Source: an uncultured Clostridium sp. (GTDB taxonomy: Bacteria > Bacillota > Clostridia > TANB77 > CAG-508). Taken from it: a stretch of DNA of 54,125 bases. Of the stretch, positions 36,623-45,850 are shown in pieces. The notes below the pieces were generated by a model. It had not been told where the DNA came from. It saw only the letters and a list, made by a program, of their open reading frames with translations, and made no database searches. The DNA lies in the NCBI GenBank assembly GCA_948472955.1, contig CAOKVW010000003.1, forward strand, positions 1-54,125, written 5' to 3'. A program made the translations under genes and the position numbers. Within the stretch, counting starts at the first letter, position 1; each line of letters begins with the position of its first letter.

Positions 36623-37910
36623 TTATCTACCAGTAACTGGTAACTTTTTCACATTAGATGAACTAACTTCCTTACTTTTTTCATTTTTCTCAATTTTTAT
36701 TTCAGGTTTTTCTTGTGGATTATTATTCACTGTCACTTTGTATTGTTCATGTAAAACCACTTGTAAAGGAATTAGTTCTTGGTAAGCTTCATATCCTTCC
36801 TTTGCTCTTGTTTCCTTCAAATAATACTTTCCAGGAATCAAATGTTTTAACTCAATTTTTCCCTCTTTATTTGTTTTTAAATCAGAATATACTACTTTTT
36901 TATTTTCATCTAATAATTGAAATTCTGCACCTTCTAATTTCTTCTTTGTCTTACTATCTTGCTTTATAATGATTATTTTTGTTTCATTTTCTGGATAACT
37001 ATCACTTTTTTCTCCTCTACCATCTTCATAGGTCATGGCTGTTAATGCATAATCTTGTTTACTACTATTAGGTGCTGCTCCATACAAAATAGGTTTTGTT
37101 TGCACTTGACTTTCGACTGTCAATTTAAAAGAACCTTTTTCTGTCATATTTTTAATAGGGATTAATACTTTGAATTTTTCATTCGATGAAAATTCATTTT
37201 TAGTAGCATTTTTTATATCTGTAACTTTGATTCCTCCTATATCTTTTGCATTTTCTTTGATTATATTGATTTTATAATTTTTTATATTGGCTCCTGCTGA
37301 TACAGAAAATGTCTTAGATGCATATTGTGGATTTAATTTATCTTGTTTCCATTCTTTATCTTGTTTATTAATTTCTAATGTACTAGATATTTTTGTTTCA
37401 TTGGAATGATTGGCGTTATTAATAATTTGATTCATAGCATTTAAAGTTCTTCTTCCAGCATCTCCAATTGCTTCATAATCAGCTGGATTATTGCCATGTA
37501 TATAACAATAAACAGCCTGTTTTGTTGCTGTAAAAGCTTCTTCTTTATTGGCAACTCCTAATTCTTGTATGGACTTATAAGGATAACCATTAATAATCCT
37601 TCTCCATAGTCCCACATCTGTAATGGCTTCTTTTACAGAAACCGTATAAGCACCCTCTTGTGCTCCGTACCTTTGTCTTATCCAAACAATAGGCTGGATA
37701 ATTGACTCCATTATAACTATATTGAACATAACCTGTTTCTACAACTACACCTTTATATTTTAATAATTGACCACAATCACCTGCTGAATACATATGAGCT
37801 GAATTAATATAAGGTACTGCATATACCGCATTTACAAAACCTAAACCATTCATAATAAAAATGGTTAGTATGGTAAGTAATTTTTTTATTTTGCTTTTCT
37901 TTTTTTTCAA
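36623..37910 (-). CDS. Thioester-domain/Cna-B surface protein with LPVTG end, intact with one +1 shift at CGG
   Basis: A 428-residue exported protein after a +1 shift at CGG 37667-37665. Zero frame (81 residues) has a signal peptide (LLTILTIFIMNGLGFVNAVYA) and NYPAYCLDKTKV, with Cys75 matching the reactive cysteine of TIE/thioester adhesin domains. The shifted frame continues GAQEGAYTVSVKEAITDVGLW and later ATKQAVYCYIHG, where the Gln would be the thioester partner. The two thioester residues thus sit on opposite sides of the shift. A SpaA/Cna-B-like domain (about 320-400: IKQDSKTKKKLEGAEFQLLD ... GKYYLKETRAKEGY) and LPVTG follow. The protein ends two residues after the G with no membrane helix or basic tail, which is unusual for a sortase substrate. 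A sortase gene lies directly upstream in the same orientation. Confidence 0.84.
37665..37667 (-). other. CGG +1 frameshift site 7 (thioester/LPVTG gene)
   Basis: Minus strand zero frame: AAG GTA CGG AGC ACA. The +1 frame: GTA GGA GCA CAA GAG GGT GCT TAT ACG, i.e. V-G-A-Q-E-G-A-Y-T, continuing the thioester domain. The zero frame stops about 25 codons later. Confidence 0.84.
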
Positions 37911-37928
37911 TTTATCATTCTTCCTTTC

Positions 37929-38519
37929 TTATTTCTTTTCAATTGCTTTGATACATCTTCTGTAATTTTCTTCATTTTCTACACAAGTAATTAATGTTAT
38001 GATATTATCTTCTGTATCTTCCAGACATGATAAATCTGTATCTTGTATAATATAGTTCTTTTTTACGAAATATTCTCTACTAGCACCATTATAATAGTAA
38101 ACAATTTTATCACCCTCTTTTAGTCTTTTTACTTCTGCAAAATAATTGTTTTCATATCCTCTATTATGAGCTGCTAGACAAACATTTCCCATCCATTGCT
38201 TACTTTCCTCGAAATGTCCAATAAATTTGTCTAGCACCTCTTTGGTTGTTCCTTCTGCAATACTAGCATTTAACTGAATACTTGGTATTTCAAGACACCA
38301 ATCTTTGTTTTCTTCTTTGGTATGGATTTGTAAATTTGAATCAATATTCTCTATTTTATTTTGACTACTTGGATTTACTTTAAATCCTGCTTTGAAAACA
38401 GCATTTTGAGATTGAAAATCAAAATGAGAACTAAATACATTTAGAATAAAAAATAGAATAGCAGAAATAATTATGCTTACTATATTAATATACCATGTAC
38501 TATATGGAAAAGTACCTAT
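37929..38519 (-). CDS. Sortase family transpeptidase, start codon unclear
   Basis: The frame encodes a short N-terminus, a transmembrane helix (NIVSIIISAILFFILNVF) and a sortase domain with WCLEIPSIQLNASIAEGT, catalytic His in CLAAHNRG, catalytic Cys in TLITCVENE and Arg in NYRRCIKA. Sortases attach LPXTG proteins to the wall or to each other, and the LPVTG gene lies 18 bp downstream. The open frame runs from a stop near 38570 without any ATG, GTG or TTG before 38237, where a GTG lies inside the domain. A good ribosome site (aaggag, 38534-38529) is followed 9 bp later by ATA at 38519, so AUA initiation is possible. Otherwise the 5' end is damaged. Class not assigned with confidence (B or D type). 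Confidence 0.7.
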   Translation of the reverse strand: MGTFPYSTWYINIVSIIISAILFFILNVFSSHFDFQSQNAVFKAGFKVNPSSQNKIENIDSNLQIHTKEENKDWCLEIPSIQLNASIAEGTTKEVLDKFIGHFEESKQWMGNVCLAAHNRGYENNYFAEVKRLKEGDKIVYYYNGASREYFVKKNYIIQDTDLSCLEDTEDNIITLITCVENEENYRRCIKAIEKK

Positions 38520-38704
38520 TTTACCACGCTCCTTTATTATGTAATAATTCCTATTTCTTTTGAAAAATTAGAAATAATTTTTTCGAAAAAATTCTGTGAA
38601 ATAATTCTTTGAATTAAAAGTTAACTTCTGTCATTATAATAATACATTTTTTCCTTTTTGTAAAGCACTTTTCATCGCAAAATTCGACATTTTTACTTAT
38701 TTAT

Positions 38705-38957
38705 GTTACTGTTCAGCGTTATTAATATTGCTTTTTATAGTGAAAGTTTAATATATTATTTTTAAAATACCGCGTAAGCGACCAAACGAGCAAAGCGAGT
38801 GCGAATTGGAACAACCTACATCATTTAAATTATATAAAATTATTGTTAAAAATAATTTTATATAATTTAAATATCAGAGGGTTGTGACACCAAGGTATTA
38901 AAAAATAATATATTAAACTTTCACATAAGAAAATAAATCATAAGTCTGAACAGTAAC
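38705..38957. repeat. 253-bp nested palindromic element (P3)
   Basis: Inverted pairs nest around a centre near 38848: gttactgttcag (38705-38716) with ctgaacagtaac (38946-38957); a 31-32-bp pair at 38740-38771 and 38894-38924; and a perfect 22-bp pair at 38823-38844 and 38851-38872. An asymmetrical GC-rich insert (gcgtaagcgaccaaacgagc) sits in one arm. No ORF. It occupies most of the 490-bp gap between the sortase and the histidine kinase. Confidence 0.75.
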
Positions 38958-39009
38958 TTATTTATTACAATTTATCGTTATTAATCTTATATACAAAATT
39001 TATTACTTA

Positions 39010-40512
39010 TTAAAACTCTTTCATATTTAATTCTAAATAAAACTCCACACCATTGTCTCTATTCACAACACCATATTCATTCCCATAATTACTCATAATA
39101 GCTTTAACAAAGGACAAACCAATACCTGTTCCCCCATCTTCTCTATTTCTAGATTCATCAATTTTATAAAATCGATTCCAAATTCTAGCTATATTCTCTT
39201 CTTTAATCGTATCCCCTGTATTAAACACTTTCACTCTAACTTTATTTTTCTCTATATCTACCTCATTTTCAATTTGGATATATTTTTCGCCATCCAATTC
39301 TTTGATATGCTTAATGGCATTGGTTAAATAATTACTAATCACTTGTTCTATGTAAAAATCATCTGCGAAAACAGTAATTTCGTCCATTGTTTGAAATTTA
39401 ATTTCAATGTTTTTTTCTTCTAGCATTACTTGTGATTTTCGTACAATCTCTTTTTCTAGTTCAACAATATTAAATTCTTTATCTTGAAATTCTCTCTTGC
39501 CATATTCTAATTTCATCAATTCTAGTAATTGTTTTACTAATCGGTCCATTTTATTGGTTTCATCTAAAATAACTTCGGCATAAAATCTCCTATTTTCTTC
39601 ATCTGAATTAACATTTTCCAATAATCCCTCGCTATACCCTTGAATTAAGGCAATTGGTGTTTTTAATTCATGTGACACATCTGATATAAAACTTTTTCTC
39701 ATCTCATCTATTTGAGATTTTTCTTCAATATCTTTTTCCAACTCTATATTAGTATTTCTTAATTGCTTAATTGTCCTCTCTAATTTATCAGACATCGCAT
39801 TAATACTTTTTCCTAGATGATTGATTTCATCATCTGCATTGGTAATTTTATATTTATGACTGAAATCTAAATTCGCCATTTTTTTAGCGATATCGTTTAA
39901 CTCTGCTATCGGGTCACCAAATTTTCTTGATACATAAGATACAATAACAGCAGCAATTAAAATTGCAAATCCTGCCATTAAATATAAAAAGTTATTCGAA
40001 ATTTTTACACTCTCTTGAATAGACGTAATTGGTATTCTAATATATAATAAATAACCATTATCTAAAATAGCAGATAACAAAACATAGGTAATACCATTTT
40101 TATTATCCATTATTTTTTTAATATTAAATTTCTCATCACTTTCTATCATTTCTTCTGAAGCACTATAAAATCTATTGGTCATTTCGCTCATTTGTCCTAG
40201 TGTAGAAAAAAAGTCTTTATTGGATGTAAATACATTAACATTTTGGTCATTTTTAATTAAAATATCAAAATTATTATTAATCGCCATTTTTTCTAATTGC
40301 GTTTCTAAATCCATAATTTGAGAACCATTATAATAATGATTTACTACATCATAGACTGATTTTAATGCTTTTGTCTTACTATATAAATAGAATTGCCCAA
40401 ATACAAAGTTATTGACTAATATAAGAAATAGAATGATTAGTAAAATAACAAATGATAATGTCATAAAAAGTCTTACTCTTACTGATTTTAGTGCATTCTT
40501 AAATTTATTCAT
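39010..40512 (-). CDS. Sensor histidine kinase
   Basis: A 500-residue membrane kinase: two transmembrane helices (about 13-35 and 180-200) around an extracytoplasmic sensor of about 140 residues, HAMP domain (RKFGDPIAELNDIAKKMANLDF), a coiled coil, HisKA with the phospho-His in FISDVSHELKTPIALIQGY, and HATPase_c with N box (YLTNAIKH), G1/F (RIWNRFYKID) and G2 (GGTGIGLSFV). It probably senses a cell-envelope signal. It forms an operon with the response regulator 18 bp upstream. Confidence 0.93.
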   Translation of the reverse strand: MNKFKNALKSVRVRLFMTLSFVILLIILFLILVNNFVFGQFYLYSKTKALKSVYDVVNHYYNGSQIMDLETQLEKMAINNNFDILIKNDQNVNVFTSNKDFFSTLGQMSEMTNRFYSASEEMIESDEKFNIKKIMDNKNGITYVLLSAILDNGYLLYIRIPITSIQESVKISNNFLYLMAGFAILIAAVIVSYVSRKFGDPIAELNDIAKKMANLDFSHKYKITNADDEINHLGKSINAMSDKLERTIKQLRNTNIELEKDIEEKSQIDEMRKSFISDVSHELKTPIALIQGYSEGLLENVNSDEENRRFYAEVILDETNKMDRLVKQLLELMKLEYGKREFQDKEFNIVELEKEIVRKSQVMLEEKNIEIKFQTMDEITVFADDFYIEQVISNYLTNAIKHIKELDGEKYIQIENEVDIEKNKVRVKVFNTGDTIKEENIARIWNRFYKIDESRNREDGGTGIGLSFVKAIMSNYGNEYGVVNRDNGVEFYLELNMKEF

Positions 40513-40530
40513 TTCCGTTCCTTTCTGTTT

Positions 40531-41211
40531 TTACGCTTTTCTTTCAAATTTGTATCCAATTCCTCTCATGGTTTTAATATATTTACCTTTTTTCCCTAAT
40601 TTATGTCTAATCTTTTTGATATGACTATCAATGGTTCTAGAGTCTCCATAGTAATCATAATTCCATACATTGTTTAAAATCTTATCTCTTGACAAAGCTA
40701 TATTTTCATTTTCAATTAGATAAATTAATAGTTCATACTCTCTTAAACTTAGTTCAATTGGTTTGCCATCTACTTTTACCGTTCTACCTTCTTTATCAAT
40801 CTCAATACCTGCATAATCTTTTATTTCTGTGGTATTTTTGTTGGTTCTTTTTAAAATGGCTTCTACCCTTGCTACCAATATTTTAGGACTAAATGGTTTG
40901 GAGATATATTCATCTACTCCCAATTCAAATCCAAATAATTCATCTTGTTCTTCTCCTCTAGCGGTCAACATGATAATAGGTATTTTGGATTCTTGCCTAA
41001 TTTGTCGAAGCACAGACCATCCATCCAATTTTGGCATCATAACGTCTAACAAAATTAGTGTGATTTTATTTTTATTTTCTTCGAATATCTCTAGGGCTTT
41101 TTCTCCATCTTCTGCCTCTAAAATACTATATCCTTTGGCTACTAAAAAATCTTTAATTAATTTTCTCATTCTTTGTTCATCATCAACAATTAAAATACAT
41201 TGATTGGACAT
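40531..41211 (-). CDS. OmpR/PhoB-family response regulator
   Basis: A 226-residue regulator. The receiver domain has acidic pocket Asp10/Asp11, phospho-Asp56 in LILLDVMMPKLDGW, the switch Thr in MLTARGE and Lys in YISKPFSP. The C-terminal winged helix (about 128-225) has the ELSLREYELLIYLIEN and SRTIDSHIKKIRHKLG pattern. It partners the histidine kinase that follows. Targets are unknown; the adjacent surface and mechanosensitive genes are possible. Confidence 0.94.
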   Translation of the reverse strand: MSNQCILIVDDEQRMRKLIKDFLVAKGYSILEAEDGEKALEIFEENKNKITLILLDVMMPKLDGWSVLRQIRQESKIPIIMLTARGEEQDELFGFELGVDEYISKPFSPKILVARVEAILKRTNKNTTEIKDYAGIEIDKEGRTVKVDGKPIELSLREYELLIYLIENENIALSRDKILNNVWNYDYYGDSRTIDSHIKKIRHKLGKKGKYIKTMRGIGYKFERKA

Positions 41212-41343
41212 TTTAAATCCTTCCTTTCTCTCATGATATTATAAAAAAAAATTGTGTCTATCTTGTGAAAATACTTTTGTTTTTAGTGATTTTATGTTAT
41301 ACTAGATTAGTAACTTGTTGGTTTTATAAAGAAAGGAGTAAAA

Positions 41344-41571
41344 ATGGTTTTTTTACTCTCATGCCTTGCCATATGTTTTCCACTGGCAATTCTGTTTGGT
41401 ATTTTATCATGCAAGAAAAGAATTATGGAATGTGAACTAGTATATCTAGTTACTAATTGCTTTAAATTCTTTTTTTTCTTGGCATCTGCGGAATGGATTA
41501 TGCTTTGCATATGCTTGGCAGTGTGTGGATTAAATAAGATTTTCCCATGGGGAATCTCCTTATTGCTATAA
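41344..41571 (+). CDS. Small membrane protein of unknown function
   Basis: A 75-residue protein with three hydrophobic stretches (LLSCLAICFPLAILFGIL, LVTNCFKFFFFLASAEW, MLCICLAVCGLNKIF) and seven cysteines. It is supported as a gene by an aaaggag ribosome site 5 bp before the ATG, a TATACT-like box about 45 bp upstream and a strong terminator at 41575-41616. The opposite-strand frame lacks these. I know of no homologue. Confidence 0.6.
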   Translation: MVFLLSCLAICFPLAILFGILSCKKRIMECELVYLVTNCFKFFFFLASAEWIMLCICLAVCGLNKIFPWGISLLL

Positions 41572-41574
41572 TCC

Positions 41575-41616
41575 AAAAAGGGGCTATCTGTGTTCACACA
41601 CGATAGTCCCCCTTTT
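41575..41616. terminator. Strong bidirectional terminator
   Basis: aaaaaggggctatc / gatagtccccctttt hairpin with A and T runs on both sides, between the small membrane gene and the convergent mscS-like gene. Confidence 0.85.
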
Positions 41617-42680
41617 TATTTTTTCATATAAATTGTTTTTGTATCATATGCCAACTCTATGTTTTCCTCTTGTAAAATTTTCATTATTTTATAATTAATA
41701 TCTTCTCTTTCTGCCACATAACTAGGATAATCCACTGAATTAGTAAAACTACAAATCAAAACATTCAATCCATTATCTGTAATATTATCAAACTTAACAA
41801 CAATAGAATCATCATAGATAGCTTCTCTTGCTTGCAACATATCCTCTACTCTCTTTTTAAATTTATCCAATTTATCCAATGGTGTATTTAATTCAACACA
41901 TAAATTCGTACGGTATCTTCTCTTTTCCATTTTACTCCAATTAACAATAGAAGCATTTGCAATGATTGAATTCGGTATATTCACCAAAGAGTTCTCAAAA
42001 GTTCTTAGTCTAGTACTTCTAAAAGTTATATCCTCTACTGTACCTTCAAAGGTATCCACTTGAATCCAATCACCCACGACAAAAGGTTTATCCAAAAAAA
42101 CAACCAATCCTGCAAATACATTTTTAGCTGTATCTTGGGCTGCAAGGGTTAAAATAACGCCTCCAATACCTAATCCAGCAACTAATCCATTTAGATTAAC
42201 ACCCAAAGCAGTAATGATAATAAATCCAGCTATGATGTAGATAATAGCCCTCACAATTTTCAAAGCGAAATCGAACATAGAATCTTCTACATCTTTGCTT
42301 GTTTTCTCTTTTATCTTTTGATAAAAAGAAGACTTTGGTGTAAAGCTTGTAGCCAATCCTCTTGCAAACGAAATCGTGCTAATAATAATAAACGCTTTAT
42401 GGGCAACAAACATAACATCATCTGTTAGCTTGCATGGCTCTTTCAAAAATACAATTGCTAAATAAAATCCTAATATCACAAAAAATATCTTCAATGGATG
42501 GTAGAAGGCACTCTCCCTGATATTTTTTGCTTTTTTCTCTCTTATCTTAAACATTCTAATAATGATATATGAAAAACTACTACTAAAAATTCTAAAAAAT
42601 AAAATCATCCCAAGTGCTGTTAATAGATCAACAACTTGTACAGTAGTAATATTTTCTATCAAATTCGTAATTTGCTCCAT
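41616..42680 (-). CDS. MscS-family mechanosensitive channel
   Basis: A 354-residue small-conductance mechanosensitive channel. About four N-terminal membrane helices lead into the pore helix region LGVNLNGLVAGLGIGGVILTLAAQDTAKN, with the AxGxxG pattern typical of TM3, then the beta domain FVVGDWIQVDTFEGTVEDITFRSTRLRTFENSLVNIPNS and a C-terminal alpha/beta domain. It releases solutes on osmotic downshift. The start at 42680 (MEQITN) follows ggag; the open frame further upstream overlaps rpoD. It follows rpoD in the same operon. Confidence 0.9.
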   Translation of the reverse strand: MEQITNLIENITTVQVVDLLTALGMILFFRIFSSSFSYIIIRMFKIREKKAKNIRESAFYHPLKIFFVILGFYLAIVFLKEPCKLTDDVMFVAHKAFIIISTISFARGLATSFTPKSSFYQKIKEKTSKDVEDSMFDFALKIVRAIIYIIAGFIIITALGVNLNGLVAGLGIGGVILTLAAQDTAKNVFAGLVVFLDKPFVVGDWIQVDTFEGTVEDITFRSTRLRTFENSLVNIPNSIIANASIVNWSKMEKRRYRTNLCVELNTPLDKLDKFKKRVEDMLQAREAIYDDSIVVKFDNITDNGLNVLICSFTNSVDYPSYVAEREDINYKIMKILQEENIELAYDTKTIYMKK

Positions 42681-42705
42681 TTTTATTCTCCATAATCTTT
42701 CAATT

Positions 42706-44010
42706 TTAACCCATGTAGTCACGCAACTTCTTACTTCTACTAGGATGTCTCAACTTTCTCAAAGCCTTAGCCTCTATTTGTCTAATTCTCTCACGAGTTA
42801 CTTCGAATTCACGACCTACTTCTTCCAATGTTCTAGCCTTTCCATCCTCTAATCCAAATCTTAGCTTTAAGACCTTTGCTTCTCTTGGTGTCAAAGTATT
42901 CATAACATCCTCTAGTTGTTCCTTCAATAAAGTGTAAGCAGCAGAATCATGAGGAGCTGGACTGTCATCATCTTGTATAAAATCTCCCAAATGGCTATCA
43001 TCTTCTTCCCCTATTGGTGTTTCCAAAGAAACTGGGTCTTGTGCTATCTTCTGAATTTCCATAACCTTTTCCACTGGTATTTCCATCTCTTCTGCTATTT
43101 CATCTGGGGTTGGTTCTCTTCCCATTTGTTGCAATAAATGTCTTGATGTTCTTATCAATTTATTAATCGTTTCCACCATGTGTACAGGAATTCTTATGGT
43201 TCTTGCTTGGTCGGCAATTGCTCTTGTAATAGCTTGTCTAATCCACCAAGTAGCATACGTACTAAATTTAAAGCCCTTGGTATAATCAAATTTTTCAACT
43301 GCCTTAATCAATCCCATATTTCCTTCTTGAATTAAATCTAAAAATAGCATTCCTCTACCCACATATTTTTTGGCAATACTTACTACTAATCTTAAATTAG
43401 ACTCTGCTAATTGTTGTTTTGCTTCTTCATCACCATCTAGGATTCTTTTTGCTAAATCTAATTCTTGTTCAAAAGTCAAAAGTGATATTCTTCCAATTTC
43501 TCTTAAATACATTCTAACAGGGTCATCTACATTAATACTTTCATAATTAGTATCTGTTATTTCATCTAGTTTTAAATCCTCTACTTCTTTTAAATCTTCA
43601 ATATCTGGTTCTTCTTCTAACTCATCTGATAATAAATCGACTCCTAATTCCTCAAAAGCATCAAAAACTTGGTCAATTTGTTCTGGATTGACATCATCTA
43701 ATTCTGTTGCCAAATCTCCATAAGTTATTTGACCCTTTTCTTTGGCTTTTTTTAATATGCTATTTACTTTTTCTTCTTTTAATTTACTATCTATTTTATT
43801 TTCTGCTTTTTCCTCTTTTTGTGTTGGTTCTTCTTTTTCTTCTTTCTTGCTTGCTTTTTTATTTTCTGCCTTCTTTTTAGCTTTTTCTCTTGCTTCTTCT
43901 ATTTTCTCTGTTTTTGTATTGGTAGTCTTTTTTTCCTTTTTATCCACTGCTTTTTTATTTCCTTTTGTCTCTTTGTTTTCTTCTTTCATCTCTTCTTTTT
44001 TCTTTGCCAT
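42706..44010 (-). CDS. rpoD: Primary sigma factor RpoD (SigA)
   Basis: A 434-residue housekeeping sigma-70. An N-terminal Lys/Glu-rich extension (about 1-75) precedes region 1.1-like sequence. Region 1.2 starts at [14 protein letters not shown]; region 2 has [19 protein letters not shown] and the -10-melting [14 protein letters not shown]; region 4 has the helix-turn-helix [20 protein letters not shown]. It lies after dnaG in the classic macromolecular synthesis operon arrangement. The charged N-terminal tail is longer than usual. Confidence 0.97.
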   Translation of the reverse strand: MAKKKEEMKEENKETKGNKKAVDKKEKKTTNTKTEKIEEAREKAKKKAENKKASKKEEKEEPTQKEEKAENKIDSKLKEEKVNSILKKAKEKGQITYGDLATELDDVNPEQIDQVFDAFEELGVDLLSDELEEEPDIEDLKEVEDLKLDEITDTNYESINVDDPVRMYLREIGRISLLTFEQELDLAKRILDGDEEAKQQLAESNLRLVVSIAKKYVGRGMLFLDLIQEGNMGLIKAVEKFDYTKGFKFSTYATWWIRQAITRAIADQARTIRIPVHMVETINKLIRTSRHLLQQMGREPTPDEIAEEMEIPVEKVMEIQKIAQDPVSLETPIGEEDDSHLGDFIQDDDSPAPHDSAAYTLLKEQLEDVMNTLTPREAKVLKLRFGLEDGKARTLEEVGREFEVTRERIRQIEAKALRKLRHPSRSKKLRDYMG

Positions 44011-44062
44011 CCTTGAATCCTTCCTTTCTAAATTGTTTCCATCTGTCCGGAAAAGAATTTTA

Positions 44063-45850
44063 TCAATTTTGCTTACTAATTTTATTTAAGCGAATGCCAA
44101 TATCTCTTAATTCCTTCTCCAATTGTTCTTTCTGATTACTTTCTAAATTTTGTCCTAACAATGCTAATATTTCAAATTTACGATGACTTAGCTTGTCCCT
44201 CTCATAACCTTGCATAACATCATCAATCGCTTTTTCCATATCTTGAATCTCATAATCATCTGCCATAATTTCTGTAATATGATTTTGCTCTCTTTCTCCT
44301 AGCATATCTATCATGCTATTTATATTACTATTTCCTTTTTCAAATTCTTCATACAGCTTTTTGGCAATTTCTTGATTAATCGTATCTTTAAAGTCTTCTA
44401 CTTTAATATTTTGTTGCATGATTTGAAAAACATTCATATCTCCTGTTAATAAGATAGATATTGCTGTATTTTCTCTTTTTCTTACCTTTTCTGAAATAGG
44501 ATTTTCTTCTATTTTTTGCTCGTTTATTTCAAGTCTTGGTTTCTCTAAAGTCTTTTCACTTTTGCTACGATACATTTGTTTATTAACTTCTGCATAAATA
44601 GCTTCTTTGGATATATCATACTCTTTGGCAATTTTGTCTATATAGATTTCTCTTTCTATGGTATTGTCTACTCTAGCAATTAGTTTTGCAATTTCATTTA
44701 AAAATTTAATTTTATCATTTACACTCTCTAAATTCAAATTTTGTTTTAATACTTTTACTTTAAATTCAATCACAGAAAGTGCCTTTTCCACTAAATTGTT
44801 AAATCTGCTATTTCCATATTTAATAATGTATTCATCTGGGTCTTTTGCTCCCTCCATTTGTAAGATTCTGATGTCGCATCCCATATCTTGTAGAATATCC
44901 AATGCTCTTATTTTAGCAGTAAGACCCGCCTCGTCGGAATCAAAACTTAGTATGATTTTTTCTGAGTTTTTTCTAAGTAACCAACCTTGTTGCTGTGTTA
45001 GTGCTGTTCCTAATGGTGCCACTACATTAGTAATTCCTCTTTGATGAAGGGAGATAACATCCATATAGCCTTCTACAATTAAAATTTGCTTGATATCCCC
45101 TTTTTTGGCAACATTTAATCCAAATAGATTTCTTCCTTTACTATACACAACATTTTCAGGTGAATTGATATACTTTGGCTTAGAATCATCTAATACTCTT
45201 CCTCCAAAAGCGATTACTCTACCTCTTACATCACAAATAGGAAACATAAGTCTGTTTCTATATCTGTCTATATATTGTCCTTTGTCATTTCGATTGACTA
45301 ATCCTGATTCTAAAATTTCGGTTTCTTCAAATCCTTGTTTTTTCAATCCCTGATATAGTTCATCAAATTTTCCTGAAAATCCAATTTGAAAAGATTTTAA
45401 AGTTTCATTGGTCAATTTTCTTTTTTTGATGTAATCTTGTGCTATTTTTGACTCTGGTTGATAGAGATTTTGGTGATAGTAATTGGCAGCCCATTCATTT
45501 ACTTTATATACTTTAGCTTTTAACAATTCTTTGGCTGCATCTCCACCATTTTCTAAGGTTGGTAATTGTATATTGGCTCTTTCTGCTAAAGTTTGGACTG
45601 CTTCCACAAAATTAATACCTTCTATTTTAGTTAAGAAAGTAAATACATTTCCTCCTACCCCACAGCCAAAACAATGAAATATTTGCTTGTCTGGCGATAC
45701 AGAAAAAGAGGGAGATTTTTCATTATGAAAGGGACATAGCCCAAAAAAATTTCTTCCGCTTCTTTTTAAATGCACATATTGTGATATGATATCTACAATA
45801 TCATTCGTTTGCCTTATTTCGTCTATCATTTCATCACTATAACGTTGCAT
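44063..45850 (-). CDS. dnaG: DNA primase DnaG
   Basis: A 595-residue primase that makes RNA primers for replication. Zinc-binding domain [15 protein letters not shown] with CFGCG (about 37-63), then the TOPRIM core with VEGYMDV and SFDSDEAG, and a C-terminal helicase-binding domain. The start at 45850 ([12 protein letters not shown]) is chosen: gaggaa lies just upstream and homologues begin here; the open frame extends 29 codons further with no family similarity. First gene of dnaG-rpoD-mscS. Confidence 0.96.
   Translation of the reverse strand: MQRYSDEMIDEIRQTNDIVDIISQYVHLKRSGRNFFGLCPFHNEKSPSFSVSPDKQIFHCFGCGVGGNVFTFLTKIEGINFVEAVQTLAERANIQLPTLENGGDAAKELLKAKVYKVNEWAANYYHQNLYQPESKIAQDYIKKRKLTNETLKSFQIGFSGKFDELYQGLKKQGFEETEILESGLVNRNDKGQYIDRYRNRLMFPICDVRGRVIAFGGRVLDDSKPKYINSPENVVYSKGRNLFGLNVAKKGDIKQILIVEGYMDVISLHQRGITNVVAPLGTALTQQQGWLLRKNSEKIILSFDSDEAGLTAKIRALDILQDMGCDIRILQMEGAKDPDEYIIKYGNSRFNNLVEKALSVIEFKVKVLKQNLNLESVNDKIKFLNEIAKLIARVDNTIEREIYIDKIAKEYDISKEAIYAEVNKQMYRSKSEKTLEKPRLEINEQKIEENPISEKVRKRENTAISILLTGDMNVFQIMQQNIKVEDFKDTINQEIAKKLYEEFEKGNSNINSMIDMLGEREQNHITEIMADDYEIQDMEKAIDDVMQGYERDKLSHRKFEILALLGQNLESNQKEQLEKELRDIGIRLNKISKQN

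Noticed and set aside
1049-37667. Sequencing or assembly error as the cause of all seven frameshifts
   Set aside because: Errors would fall in any codon phase and any base. All seven are a C directly before the GG of a glycine codon, on both strands and in dispersed genes, with none in the longest genes. Not excluded without reads, so kept as the main refutation test.
41307-41597. Minus-strand ORF opposite the small membrane protein
   Set aside because: No ribosome site; expression signals (aaaggag, terminator orientation) support the plus-strand frame.
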